A stretch of 64,000 nt of DNA, taken from Neofusicoccum parvum (Eukaryota; Ascomycota; Dothideomycetes; Botryosphaeriales; Botryosphaeriaceae). Of this stretch, positions 32,287-43,666 are shown piece after piece. Location of the stretch: NCBI GenBank assembly GCA_020912385.1, contig CP087219.1, positions 992,001 to 1,056,000 on the forward strand. Direction: 5' to 3'. The notes under the pieces are model-generated. The model saw only the letters and a program-made list of their open reading frames with translations, made no database searches and had not been told where the DNA came from. How positions within the stretch are numbered: position 1 is the stretch's first letter; each line of letters starts with the position of its first letter. The translations under genes and the position numbers were made by a program.

Positions 32287-34015
32287 ATATATAGATTAGG
32301 CCCCTAGCTATCTTAGTTACTATACTAGTAGCGTGTTTAATTTACCGCATTGTAGTTCCTAGTATAGATAAGGTAAAATTAAGCTTTCTCTTTTTTATAT
32401 ATTTATAGAAGACCTCTAGGAGGTCTAGTAGGCGTGATTCCTAGTCTTAGTTAGTCGATTTTTCAATTACCTAGCGGACTAGATCCCTAGTAGCGAGTAA
32501 GGTATCTTGGAAATTTAAAAATTCCGGTAATTAGGGCCTAAACGGCCTATTTCCTAGGACTGGAGGGACTTTAGTCAGGTTTTATCGTGGTAATTAGGTA
32601 GGAGTAGGCTGGTTAGGCCTATTTCCTAGAACCGGAGGGATTTCAGTCGAGATTTAGCGCGGAGGTTGGGCAGGAATTGGCGGGTTAGGCCTATTTCCTG
32701 TAACTGGAGGGATCTTAGTCGGGTTTTGGCGCGCAAATTGATTTAAACCAGGCTGGTTAGACCTAGTTTCTGGGACTAGAGGGCTTTTAGGCGAATTTTA
32801 GTGGTTTTCCTAAAGGAATTTAGAAAAGGGCACCGTTTCGCGTTGGATATCGGGGACAAGGCGGGCGGTAGGGGTTGTAGTAGGTCTTGGCGGGGGCGGC
32901 GTAATCTCCCTAGTCCGTTTCTGGCCGCTAGGGGTAGGGGTAGGGATAGGGGGTTACTATTAAGGTCTATTTCCTGTAGGGGGTCCTGAGGGGGTCCTAG
33001 GGGGTTTCTTGAGCCTGGGGGGGCCTAGAAGTTACTAGTAGGGGGTTGGGGGAGTCGGCGAGGACCTGGAATCGGCTGCCTGTAGCCTGGGGGGTAGCTT
33101 AGGGGGGGTAAGGGGGGTAAGGGGGGTTTATCAGCCTGAAGGCCTAGGTTCGGTAGGTATCTAGGATGTCTAATCTATAGCGGTCCTAGAAGTTTATCTA
33201 GGCGGCTAAGGGGCATTTCCTATTACGGACTAGGCTCGCTACCTATTCCTAAAATAGGTGGAGCGTGCCTTAGCTAGGTTGCGCTATTTTACCGGGGGAA
33301 GGGGCTGAATAGCTAAGGTTGGTGTAGCCGGCTGGATAGCCGAGGTTGGGGGGTGGTGCCGAGCGCCGGTTTCAGCGTGTAATTAGGCCGATTTACGTAG
33401 ATTTTTTGTTAAAGAGGGGCCCGTCGTTCGAGGATTAAGAGGGAGGTTTAGAAAAGAAAACCGCGATAACTCGATAGCGCGTAGTCTGCGCGCGCTACCG
33501 TTTAAGGGACGGGTTACAGCGTAGCTGCTTTACCCGGTGTGCGAGTTTGAGCCGAATCAAGGGGGGGGGGGGGGTGGGGGGGGGTCGGTTTGGTTGGTCG
33601 AGTTTTTATCGTTCATAAAGTACTTCTATATCTACTATAATAGTAGAGATAATTACGCGTACCTACTTCTAAAATATCTAAATTATAAAAACCTAGACTA
33701 TAAAAAACCCTATTTTAGTAATATCTCTAGCTATATTACCCGGTCTAGAATAGGTAAAAATTAGGATTTCCTTTCCTCTCTCTTTTCTAGTATTTAATTA
33801 CCTACTAAATTACCCTAATACTCTTCTCTTTATTTCCTTCTTTATTAATCTCCCGCTTAAAAGTAAATAATTAAGTATATCTAGCCCAAGCTATAATAGT
33901 AGAAAGGAGTAACCCCTATTCTAGCTAGTTATCCCCCCTAAACCCCCTTAGTTAGTACTTATAGGGTACTCGTCTATAATAGTCTTACTCTATACGGACG
34001 TTAAATATAAATAAA
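32287..34015 (+). repeat. Repeat R, right copy (about 1.7 kb)
   Basis: Reverse-complement partner of 2453-4971. It starts TATATATAGATTAGGCC, has a GC-rich central part with imperfect direct repeats around GGTTAGGCCTATTTCCT (32600-32770) and guanine runs (33561-33574 and 33576-33584), and ends GACGTTAAATATAAATAAA at about 34015. The short frame 33537-33764 corresponds to the shadow frame in the left copy and has no domain. RIP decay is weaker in the GC-rich centre than at the AT-rich ends. The class is unknown; the terminal TAAA run suggests a non-LTR origin. Confidence 0.6.
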
Positions 34016-34483
34016 TTATAGGAAAAGAAGCTATCGAATAAGTTAGGTAGTATACTTAGACGGTGAGTTTTAGATGCCCCCTATCACCGACGGGTTAATA
34101 GGACTTTTAGTATGAACCTCCGTATTAGTTAGTTAATTTATACTTCGAAAGCCCGTCGAGAAACCCGGCATACGTTCTTTGGGCACCCAATCTAATTCTG
34201 GATGTGTGTAGATCTACAGCTCCCGCGGAATAATTCTAGGCCAGTCAAGAGCGCTATAGCCAAAACCTTCATCCGCCATTGCGCCGGCCCCCATCTTCCA
34301 TCCTGTTCCGAAACACAGCAGAACGCGCTAGATGTAGCAATGGGCGAGGCGCAGAACAACTAGAGGATATCCGCTTTCTTAAGCGAAGAGGGCACGAGGC
34401 GTGGTGGCGAGCGATTAAAAGCACGGGGTATCGTCATGGTCAGTGCGTGAAAGCAACAATGTTGTGCGGGAATCAAAAGGCGA
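34016..34483. other. Transition from transposon island to gene region
   Basis: Composition recovers to about 50% GC by 34200. I see no gene or repeat here; it contains the 3' flank (probable terminator) of lst8. Confidence 0.4.
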
Positions 34484-35519
34484 TTAGTTGATGGCGGTGT
34501 CGTTCAGAGCCACGCAGACGGCGCCACGATGGTGGCCATTGTACTGACGGATGATGGACTGCGAACTCAGCTCCCAGAGACGGGCGTAGTGGTCGGAGCA
34601 GGCGGTGACAAGGTAAGCAGAGTCGGCGCTGAAAGCGCAGTCCCAAACCCAGCGCTGGTGGCCGTGCAGGGTGGTCTCGAGCGGGAAGGCGCCGGGCTCG
34701 CGCTCGACGGGCAACTGCTCAGCACCAGTCACATTGTGGGGCTGAGAGGTGTCGACAGACCAGATGCGGGCGGTGTGGTCGGCGGAGCAGGTGGCCAGGT
34801 GGCGCACGTCGGGCGACAGCAGGACGCGGGTGATGTAGGTATTGTGGGCGACAAAGCGGCAGACAGGGACCAGCGAAGTAATGTCGCGGTCCTGGATCAT
34901 GCGCCAGACATAGACGTTGCCCGAATTGTTGCCGGCGCACAGCATGGAGCCGTCGCTGGCAACGGTGACGGAGGCGACGGCGACGTCGTCCTCGGGAATC
35001 AGCTGGTGCGAGCACTTGTTCTCGCCGAGGTCCCAGATGCGCACGTTGCCGCCGCGGTCGCAGCTGATGAGCTCGCCCTGGTTTGGGTGGATGACGACGT
35101 CGTTGACGGCAATGCCGCCGTGGCTGTAGTTGCGCTGGACGTTGCCGCTGCGTGTGTCCCAGATCTTGACGGTGCCGTCCTCGGAGCTGGTGACCATCCA
35201 CTTGCCCTCGCAGTGGAAGGCGACGCCGGTGATGTTGGCCGTGTGGCCCTCGAAGGTCAGCACGGCATTGGGGTTGCTGGACTTGATGTCGTACAGCTTG
35301 ACGGTGTGGTGGCCGGCGGCGGCGAGGAAGCGCTTGTCGGGCGAGATGCAGAGGCGGTTGACCTGCGAGTCGGGGTGCGGGATGGTGCGCGAGCAGATGC
35401 CCGAAAGCGCCTCCCAGAAGCTGTCGCAGTCAGCGCTGGGCTGCCAGCAGCGGCACAGCAGCATGGCGCACTCACCGGATGGTATGGTCGTAGCCGGCGG
35501 TGCAGAGGATGACACTCAT
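34484..35519 (-). CDS. lst8: Lst8: WD40 subunit of TOR complexes 1 and 2
   Basis: Lst8 binds the kinase domain of Tor and stabilises TORC1/TORC2. ATG at 35519; exon 1 35519-35476, intron 35421-35475 (55 bp), exon 2 35420-34484 with TAA at 34484-34486; 326 residues, close to the usual ~315. Splicing gives MSVILCTAGYDHTIR followed by FWEALSGICSRTI, the conserved Lst8 start. Seven WD-type blades are visible: VKLYDIKS, VKIWDTR, VRIWDLGE, VYVWRM, ARIWSVD and ARLWELS endings plus the N-terminal FWEA blade. The motif HPDSQVNRLCISPDKRFLAAAG is near-invariant in the family; only its beginning is cited here as evidence. It is divergent from the gene at 36141, 621 bp apart. The long open frame on the opposite strand is a composition shadow. 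Confidence 0.95.
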
Positions 35520-36140
35520 GGCTGGGGCGTAGGCGCCCGTGGGCGACAGACGGCGGCGGGACGGTCGGCGGGTGGTCGGCGGGTCTGGCGGCGCGCTGAG
35601 GAAGAGGCAGAGGCAGAGGAGGAGGAGGTGGTGGTGCTGGTGGGGCGCGCCGGGCAGGATGGACGGAGGTCGGTGCCAGTGCGGCTGCGGCCGGCCTGCG
35701 CGCGCGTCTCCCGCGGCCAGATTCCAACTCCACCGCGCACCTCGCCCTGCCATCGCACTCCCGAGCCCGCCACTGCGGAAATGCGAAAGGTTCCGCTGGG
35801 CTGTCTTCTCTGCAGCGTCTCCAGCACTCGTCCACCATGGGCATTCCAGCCCCCGCCAGCGCCAGAGTGGCATCTGGCAGAGCGAGCTTCCATCGACGAC
35901 GCGCCGTACTAGCTCGCCTTAGAATCCTGACCAGAACCGTGGTATGGCTGTCGATCAGGGTCTTGGTGGTTGTGCCTGGGTCGAATGCCATCATTGCACC
36001 TTGAGCCGCGAATACCGGCTGCTGTAGCCTCACCATAGCACTCTTGACTGCCGCCGTGATGCCCACACCGTCACTTTCTACTATTGTACTTTTGACTGCG
36101 CTGCACACTTTATAACCCTGCTCGCCGCCGGCTGCTCTCC
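35520..36140. promoter_or_regulatory. Shared upstream region of lst8 and the gene at 36141
   Basis: GC-rich near lst8, with a purine-rich (GAGGAGGAG) patch at about 35600-35630. A TATAA motif lies at 36111-36115, only 26 bp before the ATG at 36141. The several large open frames here on both strands are low-complexity Arg/Pro/Ala products without domain content. Confidence 0.45.
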
Positions 36141-37211
36141 ATGATCTGCCTCCCAGAACAGCATTTCGACGGTGAAACAATGAACCCGATCGGACTGAAC
36201 GACATGTCTGCACCGCAGCCGCAGCACCAGCAAAGCCGACGAGGACCTCAACCAAATAATGGCATCTGCCAGCAGCCTCATGCCGTCCTCCAGAACGGCT
36301 TCTACTACAACCCCTATATCGTTCCATATCAGCAGCCTCACATAAACTACCGAAACGACTCCCAGTACCACCACCATACCGCCTCGTTCCAGCAGTCTTA
36401 CACCAGTTACCGAGATAGTTCGAACTTAGGCGACTCCTTCGGGCTTTCACAGCTACATCCTAGCCCTGCTACCAACTACAACCAGGGCTTTGGCCTGGGT
36501 TATACGCGGGAACCTTGCGACCCATACGCCGGCAACACTGCCAACTCGTTCAACCCATGGGAACAGAGCACACAGATGGGCCAGCCGCCGTTCTTGTACA
36601 GCCCGCACCAAGTCACTCCACAGACGACTGGCATAATGCCACCCAATCTACCGCCTTCACATTCCGCAGGATACGGGGATATTGACCCTTGGCTTCAGCA
36701 GCTTCGCTCAGACAATCTACCCCAACAGCCTGTTCAACAGCCCATAGAAGGTTACAGCCAGATGATTGAGTCCTCAATATCGCCACCATTAGGTGATCAA
36801 GTTCAAGAGAGCGGCACTCCGCCGTCGACAGCCCTGACTCAGGCCGATCCCGCCCAAGCTGAAGGGGACAGCCCATTGAACCCCATCAACATTGACGACG
36901 ATTTTCCCACGAGTTCAACTCTGGCCCCAGCGACTGAGTGGGTTAAAGTGACAGATCTTGTGTATGCTGCCAAGGGAGAACCCGGCAAAGACGATATGAT
37001 TCACGAAGCCTGGATCTTTATGAATTGGATGCGGTCCCATAGGAGCGAGCTTTCCTTCGATGAAAAGGCCAAGACACACAAGTGGTTTGTTAGCGCAACC
37101 GATTACAAGAGACTGTTCTACGTCAGAGTTGACGATGGCACCAAAGAGTATGGCTGGGGACTTGAAAACAGGTTGCGCCGTCTTTACGCTTCCGTGCGAG
37201 ACATGGGATAG
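36141..37211 (+). CDS. Unknown Gln/Pro-rich protein with a conserved-looking C-terminal domain; possible readthrough or recent stop
   Basis: Not recognised. 356 residues from ATG 36141; the in-frame ATG at 36180 is a better start because TATAA is at 36111. Residues 1-270 are low-complexity, rich in Gln, Pro, Ser, Tyr and Asn, like a transcription-factor activation region. Residues about 275-355 look folded: EWVKVTDLVYAAKG, HEAWIFMNWMRSHRSEL, KTHKWFVSATDYKRLFYVRV and EYGWGLENRLRRLYASV. After the TAG at 37209-37211 the same frame continues for 132 more codons to TGA 37608-37610 with one more TAG (37431-37433). That stretch encodes a highly basic then acidic tail with coding-like composition. 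Both TAGs would be CAG by a single C-to-T. Convergent with fmt1. Confidence 0.6.
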   Translation: MICLPEQHFDGETMNPIGLNDMSAPQPQHQQSRRGPQPNNGICQQPHAVLQNGFYYNPYIVPYQQPHINYRNDSQYHHHTASFQQSYTSYRDSSNLGDSFGLSQLHPSPATNYNQGFGLGYTREPCDPYAGNTANSFNPWEQSTQMGQPPFLYSPHQVTPQTTGIMPPNLPPSHSAGYGDIDPWLQQLRSDNLPQQPVQQPIEGYSQMIESSISPPLGDQVQESGTPPSTALTQADPAQAEGDSPLNPINIDDDFPTSSTLAPATEWVKVTDLVYAAKGEPGKDDMIHEAWIFMNWMRSHRSELSFDEKAKTHKWFVSATDYKRLFYVRVDDGTKEYGWGLENRLRRLYASVRDMG

Positions 37212-37700
37212 CCCAAGCGGATCAAAACTAAGCAAGCACGGTCGAGAAATCCTCGGGAGCAGCGGCAGCCAGGGCGTAAGGAGCAGGAGGAGAAAAGAGG
37301 GCGAGCTCGGAAAGAAGAGCAGCAAGGTCAGAAGGAAGAGTCTCATGCGCATAGGCGAAAGGGCCGGGAAAGGATCAAGAAGCCGAATGGTTCTGGGAGG
37401 AGAGGGCGGCGGCGGCAGCGGCAGCGGCAGTAGCAGAACGAGAGCCATTTGGAGCACAACGAGAAAAGTGAGGCCAATAACTACCCGGAAGGAGATGCTG
37501 AGGAAAGGGAGCGATTGGAAGACGGCAGTGAGGATGCTGAAATGGCCGATTTGGTTGCTGACTGTGAGCGGCTCATGGAAGAGGAGTCGGAGGAATCAGA
37601 GGAAGAGTGATGAATCGCGTTAAGGAGGACGTCGGAATTTAGCAGCACCTCATGTTGAGATCGTAATCCTACGTGAAAGCTTATGACTTTGTTCTGCATT

Positions 37701-38826
37701 CTATTGCTTACCAGACGCGTGAGCCAAAGCTCGGGAAAGCAAGCGAGTGCCTTCTCCTTTCCGATGGCCTTCTACTGTACATGATTCTATGTATATCACC
37801 TTGCCGTCGGAGGTGGCAGTGCCGATAGCAGGTACGGGCTGATGCCGATTATCAGCCCACCACGTACCTAGAGGCTGTGCCGCCTTTGTTTGGCTACTGT
37901 CCACGCCGACAGCATGGATGATGACCCTTTTGGATGATTCGCGCCCTGAAATCTCAGAGTAGATGGAATCGGTCCACAAGTGGCCCAGCACACGCAAGGT
38001 GCGAACAATGCGGTCGGCGGTCCAGGTACGGAAGTCTACGTTGCTATGCTGTTTTGTGATCTTGGAAGCATGTCGGGGCGGAGAAGAGCATGACGGAGAG
38101 ACGTGTTTTAGCGGCGGCCGGAAGGCGCCGTCTCTGAGAACCTGGACTAGCATGGAGCCCCCAATGGGGCCCAGATAGTCGACCAGGTGCTGCGGGGTGC
38201 AGGCGTGGGCATCAGGAACACTGATGCCTGGGTTGGGAGTCTGAGACAAGATGGTGCCCTGGTCGAAATGCTTGGGATGCAACGTCTGGATACTGACGCC
38301 GGTGGTGGTGTCTCCGCGCAGCAGGGCGTGGTGGATGGGGGCAGGGCCGTACAGGTCGGGCAGCATGGAGGGGTGGACGTTCAGACCTCCATACCTGGCA
38401 CCACTGAGAATGCGCGGAGGGACCAAGAGGCCAAAAGACACGGCTACGACCAGGTCGTAGGACGTGGGAGGAGTCCAGCCGGTGAAGGTGTCGATCTCGT
38501 GGGTGGGCAGAGCAAGCTCATGGGCGGCTTGCTTGATGGGCACTGGCGGGGTGAGCGCTTGACGCGACGGTCGGAACAGAGGCGTGCGCACCTTCGCGGA
38601 TGTGCTTCAGGCCCCGGCCGGCGGGCTTGCCGGGGCGGTGGACGACGTGGAGAGCGTCGATAAGGCGCGGGTTGCTCACGTGCTCGCGGTGCAAGGCGCG
38701 CAGCGCGTGTATGCTGAAGTCGTCGGAGCCGCAGAAGAGGAGCCGCAGAGGCGGCGCAGTAGAAGAGACGAAGGCGCGGCGACAGCGGAGCGGCGGCAGG
38801 CGGGCAGCACGACGCGCGAGCAGCAT
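37701..38826 (-). CDS. fmt1: Mitochondrial methionyl-tRNA formyltransferase
   Basis: Transfers a formyl group from 10-formyl-THF to initiator Met-tRNA for mitochondrial translation. ATG 38826; exon 1 38826-38592, intron 38543-38591 (49 bp), exon 2 38542-37701 with TAG at 37701-37703; 358 residues. The N-terminus MLLARRAARLPPLRCRRAF is a typical mitochondrial presequence. Then come LRLLFCGSDDFS (start of the formyl-transferase Rossmann fold), AVSFGLLVPPRIL, GLNVHPSMLPDLYGPAPI (catalytic Asn and His of the N-x-H...LP motif) and HFDQGTIL (catalytic Asp). The C-terminal OB-fold part is present though less conserved (DFRTWTADRIVRTLRVLGHLW onward). Divergent from ccz1, 380 bp apart. Fmt1 and the bL32m and lipoate ligase genes in this window all serve the mitochondrion but are not clustered tightly. 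Confidence 0.93.
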
Positions 38827-39206
38827 GGTGGTGTTTAGTGGGCGCTGGGCGAGGCGATTGGCGAGGCGGGCGGGCGATCAGCCGCAGGCACGGCAGGCCC
38901 AAGCCCGTGAGCCCCCGGCCGTGGCACCCGACAACAACCTGCGCAGCAGGAGCCACACCCACCCAGCTTCTCCTGCCTCTGTGCGGCCGGCCCAGCAGAT
39001 GGCGCGCAGCTCCCCGCCCACTCCTACATCTCTCGCCCTCTCTCTCACTCTCCCCGCCCTTTGTTCTCCCTCTCCCTCCTAGCCTCTTCTCACGTTGCTG
39101 CACGCCCTGGACGAGACGCGCCCCGCGCCCGCAGCGCCGGGTGACGCAATCATCGAGCTCCCGCTGCTCGCCCGCCGCCTCGCTCTCCCCGCCCAGCTCG
39201 CCCTCC
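38827..39206. promoter_or_regulatory. Bidirectional upstream region of fmt1 and ccz1
   Basis: 380 bp between two divergent start codons. It has a strong C/T-rich tract at 39020-39100 just before the ccz1 start, a common fungal core-promoter feature. No TATA box seen. Confidence 0.5.
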
Positions 39207-41939
39207 ATGGCCGTCAGGGTCGTCCCTGCCCAGCTTGCGTCCCTCGCCGTCTTCTGCCCTGACTTGGCCGCTGACGACGACGCTTTCCGTGATCAGCTTG
39301 TCTTTTACCACACCAGCAAGCCGACGCGTCGCCATGACGAGCATTCGCATGACGATGAGAACGAGCGCCTGCGCCAGATAGGCTTGGCCCAGGGCATGAT
39401 AAATTTCGCCCGGTATGCGCTCCACCGCTGCAGCGTAGCGCCTCCCCTCCTGCCCGCCTCGCTGCTAATGCTGTATTAGGAGCTTCTCTGACGGCGCTCC
39501 CGTTGATCATGTCGATACCGAGAAGTCGCGCATTGTCATGCACGAGCTGGAGAAAGGCTGGTGGATCCTGGCTGTACGTTGCGTCCTGCCTGACGCCGCT
39601 TGCTTCTAACACTCCAACTAGACAATCGACCTGACGCGCCTCCCTGCCGCCTCAAGCCCCTCCAAAGACCAGCCCGCCGTGGAATACTCGGCCCGCGAGG
39701 TTGCCCCGCCCGAACTGCTCCTGCGCCAGCTGCTGCGAGCCCACTCCATCTTTCGCTTGCATCACGGCCTATCTCTCGCAGACTTGTACGTACGCGTGTC
39801 GCGCCAAAAGTTCTGCAACACCCTCGACAGGTTCTGGTCCCGCTTCGCCAAGGACTGGGATGTCTTACTTCATGGCAATCCTGCTGCCGACATCTACCCC
39901 GCGGTTAAACTTGCTGCCGGCGGGGAACTGGGCATGGGCGTGGGCGAGGAGGAATGGGGCAGCGGCGAGAGAGAGGTTTTTGAGGATTTCACAAGCAGGA
40001 CTGAGGGTATGCTGGACATGGTCGTTTCTCGCTTTGGCGAGCCACACCCTGCTTTGCAGAAGGAATCTAAAAAAATCGTGCCTGCCGAAGACGAGGAGCC
40101 GTGGATGGGCGCCGGTCGCTGTCCCGAAGCAGCCGATGGAGTTATCTTCTCCGGCATTGGTGCAATATCGCGCTCGTCGGTGCGAGACATTTCGAGCTGG
40201 ATGCAATGGCTGTATACGTACGGAGACCGTGCTTACGGCGTCAAGGAAAACCCCAGTTCAGACCGTCGAAAACGAAGGCGACGTGAGCGAATGAGCAAGA
40301 CGAACAATCGGCTGGACTCTCACCGGCGCACCGCTTCCCAGACCGCTCCCGGGGGGGTGCCTGTCAGGACTTCTAGCTCTCTGCCACCGGGAATTCCACG
40401 GCCTATTGTCACAGCTGTGGAACAATCACTTGACCAAGCCTCCAATGCTGCTGACGCAATTCAAGAGCGCGATCGGATTGCGGACGAGCAGGCTCGGCCT
40501 GATAGTGACACGTGGATGAAGTATTTGACCTGGGGATACAGTTCTGCCTGGGGCGGAAAGCGGCCTAAGCCCGAGCAGCGATCATCTCCGCAGAGCAACC
40601 ACGAACATCTCGAGGAGGATCTGGAAAAGTCGCGCCAAGCGTCAATGCAACATATTGATCCGCACCCTGACGTCGATCCCGTAGAAGAGGCTGTGAAGGC
40701 GCAAATCAGGAGAGAGAATGCAGGCCATTTCCTCATTGGTCTCGAAGGAGACCTTGAGGAAGTGATCATGAGTGGCGGCGATGCTGCTGGCACCGACGAG
40801 GAGATGGCGTCTGGCGGCGATTGGGAATATCGGACCCTTTTGCGGACTTTACACGTGGAGCTTACCGGACAACAAGCGCAGGGCACTGGCGAAGACTCAT
40901 CTGAAGCTACAATATCACACGCGCAGCCCAAATATGAAAGGTTGCGTGTCATAATATATGTAGTAAGTGGAACACAACCATGGCCACAGGCACTCTTCTA
41001 ACAGCATGACAGCATCGTCCATTCATCACCACAATGCTGTTTGAGGCTCGCACAGCCACGCTTTCCTATCCGGCATTCTATCGCCATTTACACAGTTACC
41101 TGGCTCCTCTACACAGGCCTTTGTCTGTCAGCACATCGCCTACTAGGGTCGCCGCACGTATCGCTGCATCATCACACCCGTACACCACAGCGGCAGGCGG
41201 AAGTGGCCAAAATCCGCAGCCCATATATGATCTCGTCTTCGACCCGCTTCACTTGACCATCCATAGCAGCATTCCCAATATTCCTGAACCGGGAACAGCA
41301 GGCGCCGAGGGCTTCAGCCCGTCCAACGGCACGGCCAGTGGCGCTTGCTGGACCCGCGTTGAAGCACTGAATGTCCACTCGCAGATCCTCACCACGCTTG
41401 GGAGCGCTCGGTATGCGCCTAATGACATCGAACGAACCGCCAAAACAAGCCGAGGCTGGTGGCTTGTCTGGATGCGCCTCCCGCCATCACATCCAACGCG
41501 AGAAGGTCTCACAACTACCAATTCTCCCGTACTCTCGACAGCAGAAAGCAAAGACCCCTCTGCAAAATCATCCGAGCCATCTCTCAAGAGTCTCGCATCA
41601 TCTGTATCCAAAGACCAGCCCAGTGATGATGAAGCTCCGATTAAGGAACCCACCACCCCAGCGCCTGTCGTATCCCAAATCTTACCAACGGCTTCGCTCC
41701 GAGAGGCGCTTCTCATCAGACGTTCCCGCGAGGCTGGACCGCCCTCCCTGCGCAACAACCGGCATGGTGGAGGCGCCGGTGGAAGTAGCGGCAGCCTCTG
41801 GCGCCTTGGTCTTGGAGGGGGTAGTAGTGCAGCGGCCACAGGGGGCGCAGCGGCTGGGTGGGGTCCGCGCGGGCTTGCAGAAGGTGTGGGTATTGATGCG
41901 AGGAAATATATAGAGGGTCTGTTGAGCTTGAGTCGATAG
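39207..41939 (+). CDS. ccz1: Ccz1: subunit of the Mon1-Ccz1 Rab7/Ypt7 exchange factor
   Basis: With Mon1, Ccz1 activates Ypt7/Rab7 on late endosomes, vacuoles and autophagosomes. Exons 39207-39412, 39480-39573, 39622-40962 and 41013-41939; introns 67, 48 and 50 bp; 855 residues, all junctions in frame. The N-terminal longin domain is typical: VPAQLASLAVFCPDL, RDQLVFYHTS, QIGLAQGMINFARSFSDG and SRIVMHELEKGWWILATIDL. A second longin-like part starts near residue 135 (PPELLLRQLLRAHSIFRLHHG). The third region, after the last intron (HRPFITTMLFEARTATLSYPAFYRHLHSYLAP, here only partly quoted: ITTMLFEARTATL), closes with low-complexity Ser/Pro and Gly linkers before ARKYIEGLLSLSR. Disordered inserts (40260-40640) are usual for filamentous fungi. 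Assigned by N-terminal similarity. Confidence 0.88.
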
Positions 41940-42761
41940 ATGGCTCGTAAACGTGGGATACAGGGGGTTGCAAGCGGAGTTAGAAAATGCTACGCAAGTA
42001 GGTTAGAAGCGGGCGGAGAGACGTCGAGGAGGGAGGAGCCCTCGTGTTGTGTTCTTGGCACGAAAGACTCGTTGCGTTGGATGAGTGATTGAGAGATATA
42101 CATAGACGTCTCAGCTATTCTTGCTCGAACGCTGCAACAAAATATTTACGTTCTTCCTATGCAAACAACTGTTAGCTCCATGTCATCTGCAGTGCCAAGA
42201 GCATCCACCGGGTTTGGCAAGTGCATGCTTCTGCCGTGTCTGCCTTGCAGGAATCAGAGTTGCTAGAGATGAGGTTCCAATAGTCTCATCAATGTCAGAT
42301 CTCAGATCTGAAGTTAGCCCCCACAACTCAACAGGGGTGCTTTTACCCAACCATTAGCACGGGCTGTTTTCGATAAGCACTTCAGCAAACTTCAGTCTTA
42401 GTAACAGGTGAACTATCGACTTCAGCTCGGCGAAATTTGTACAAATTTGCTGGGTTGGCAGATACCAGTCTCACACAAGCCCGCAAGAAGTCAATAAGAG
42501 GAGTTCACTTTAATTTGTGACTGATCTCCGAATCTTCGTCAAGCCATTCATGTGCCAATCTGAAGTCTCCCGTGTCAGGCCTGATCCAGTCTGTCGTTTG
42601 ATCCCACTGATTGTTATGTTAATATACAAGCTTCAACAGAGCGTTCAATGCCGCAAATGAGTGTCGTATACCAGAAGACATCTGAACGAGAGGAGGCTAT
42701 TTCTATAGTAGGGGTTTGGTCGGAAAGCGGTGATCTCAAGCATCTTGCAGTTTTAATCCTC
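41940..42761. other. Intergenic region between convergent ccz1 and the SAP-domain gene
   Basis: 822 bp with lower GC than the flanking coding regions. It holds the 3' UTRs and terminators of two convergent genes. Open frames here are short and without features; nothing else recognised. Confidence 0.4.
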
Positions 42762-43666
42762 TTAACGACCCGTAGCGAGACCGGCCATAGGTTTCGGGCC
42801 AAGAACATCATCCAGAAAACCATTCCACACCTTTTTCAGCGTCGTCTCGGTCTCGGACGCTGGACGGAGTCTGGAAGCGGCTGAATTCACGGCGCTGGCC
42901 AAACCCTGGAAGTCGATGGCCGAATTGTCTGTCACGTCACTCAGTGCTGACGGAGCATGGAAGTACGTCGTGTCAGCAGAAACGGTGCTGATCTCAGGAC
43001 GCATGGGCTCGGGCTGCAGGAGGATTACGTCAGCTCGTAGAAGATGCGGCTCGGAGTAAGGAAACTCACCACTTCGGCCTCGTCGATGGTTTGAGAGCGG
43101 GGCGAGCTGAAGTTAACATCCGGAAGCAGTGGGACACGGATGTTGAGGGCCTCAGCCTCCGACATGGACTCAGGCAGGTAGGCAAAGTCCATGGTAGAGC
43201 TGTCATTGACAGCCTTCAATGTGCGGCTGGTGTTGAAGTGACGGGTGGGTTGAGAGGAGGTAGCAGAAGCGTCAGCGGTGGGGCGCTTGTTCGTCTCGAC
43301 GGCAGAGCTGAAGCCGCGAGATTGCAGGGAATCAGCAGCCAAGCGCTCAGTCAGCTATAGCAGGCGCATCAGCAAAAGTGTATTGGCGAATTGGAGGGCA
43401 CCGGTGCGGTGGTACCGGAGGGCGGCACGGCTTACATCAGACTTGGATCCGGCGGTGGGCAGCTGCCTCCGGGCACACTCGGCACGAAGGCCGGCAACAT
43501 CTTTGGGCAGGTTGACAGCAGGACGCTCGGCAGTGAGGAGAGGAGATGGAAAGGTCGCGGGGCCGGTCATGTGGAGGCCGCGGACCTGGCGGCTGTGGGC
43601 AACCTGGCGGCTGTGGGCGGAGAGGAACTTGAGGGCACGCAAGGACGAGGCTCTGCTGGCAGACAT
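42762..43666 (-). CDS. SAP-domain mitochondrial protein, Aim34-like
   Basis: Probably a mitochondrial protein of the yeast Aim34 type (SAP domain, role in mitochondrial inheritance, poorly defined). ATG 43666; exons 43666-43436, 43354-43070 and 43013-42762; introns 81 and 56 bp; TAA at 42762-42764; 255 residues. The N-terminus is Arg/Ser/His-rich with no acidic residues (MSASRASSLRALKFLSAHSR), a good import signal. The SAP helix-extended-helix motif spans the first intron: LPKDVAGLRAECARR, then LPTAGSKSD joined to LTERLA. The rest is Ser/Thr-rich, with a conserved-looking block DFAYLPESMSEAEALNIRVP and a possible C-terminal helix WNGFLDDVLG. Alternative starts exist upstream, but this ATG gives the best presequence. 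The Aim34 link rests on domain and location only. Confidence 0.75.

Noticed and set aside
33537..33764. 75-codon frame with a poly-Gly stretch in repeat R
   Set aside because: The poly-Gly comes from a homopolymer G run; the matching part of the left copy is read on the opposite strand with no conserved residues.
34529..35512. Long open frame (327 codons) antisense to lst8
   Set aside because: Val/Ala/Gly/Asp-rich product of GC-biased codon positions; lst8 on the other strand has full WD40 conservation.
35257..36450. 397-codon minus frame covering the lst8 5' end and the divergent promoter
   Set aside because: Changes character along its length, overlaps lst8 in another frame and has Arg/Pro/Ala low-complexity content; a composition artefact.
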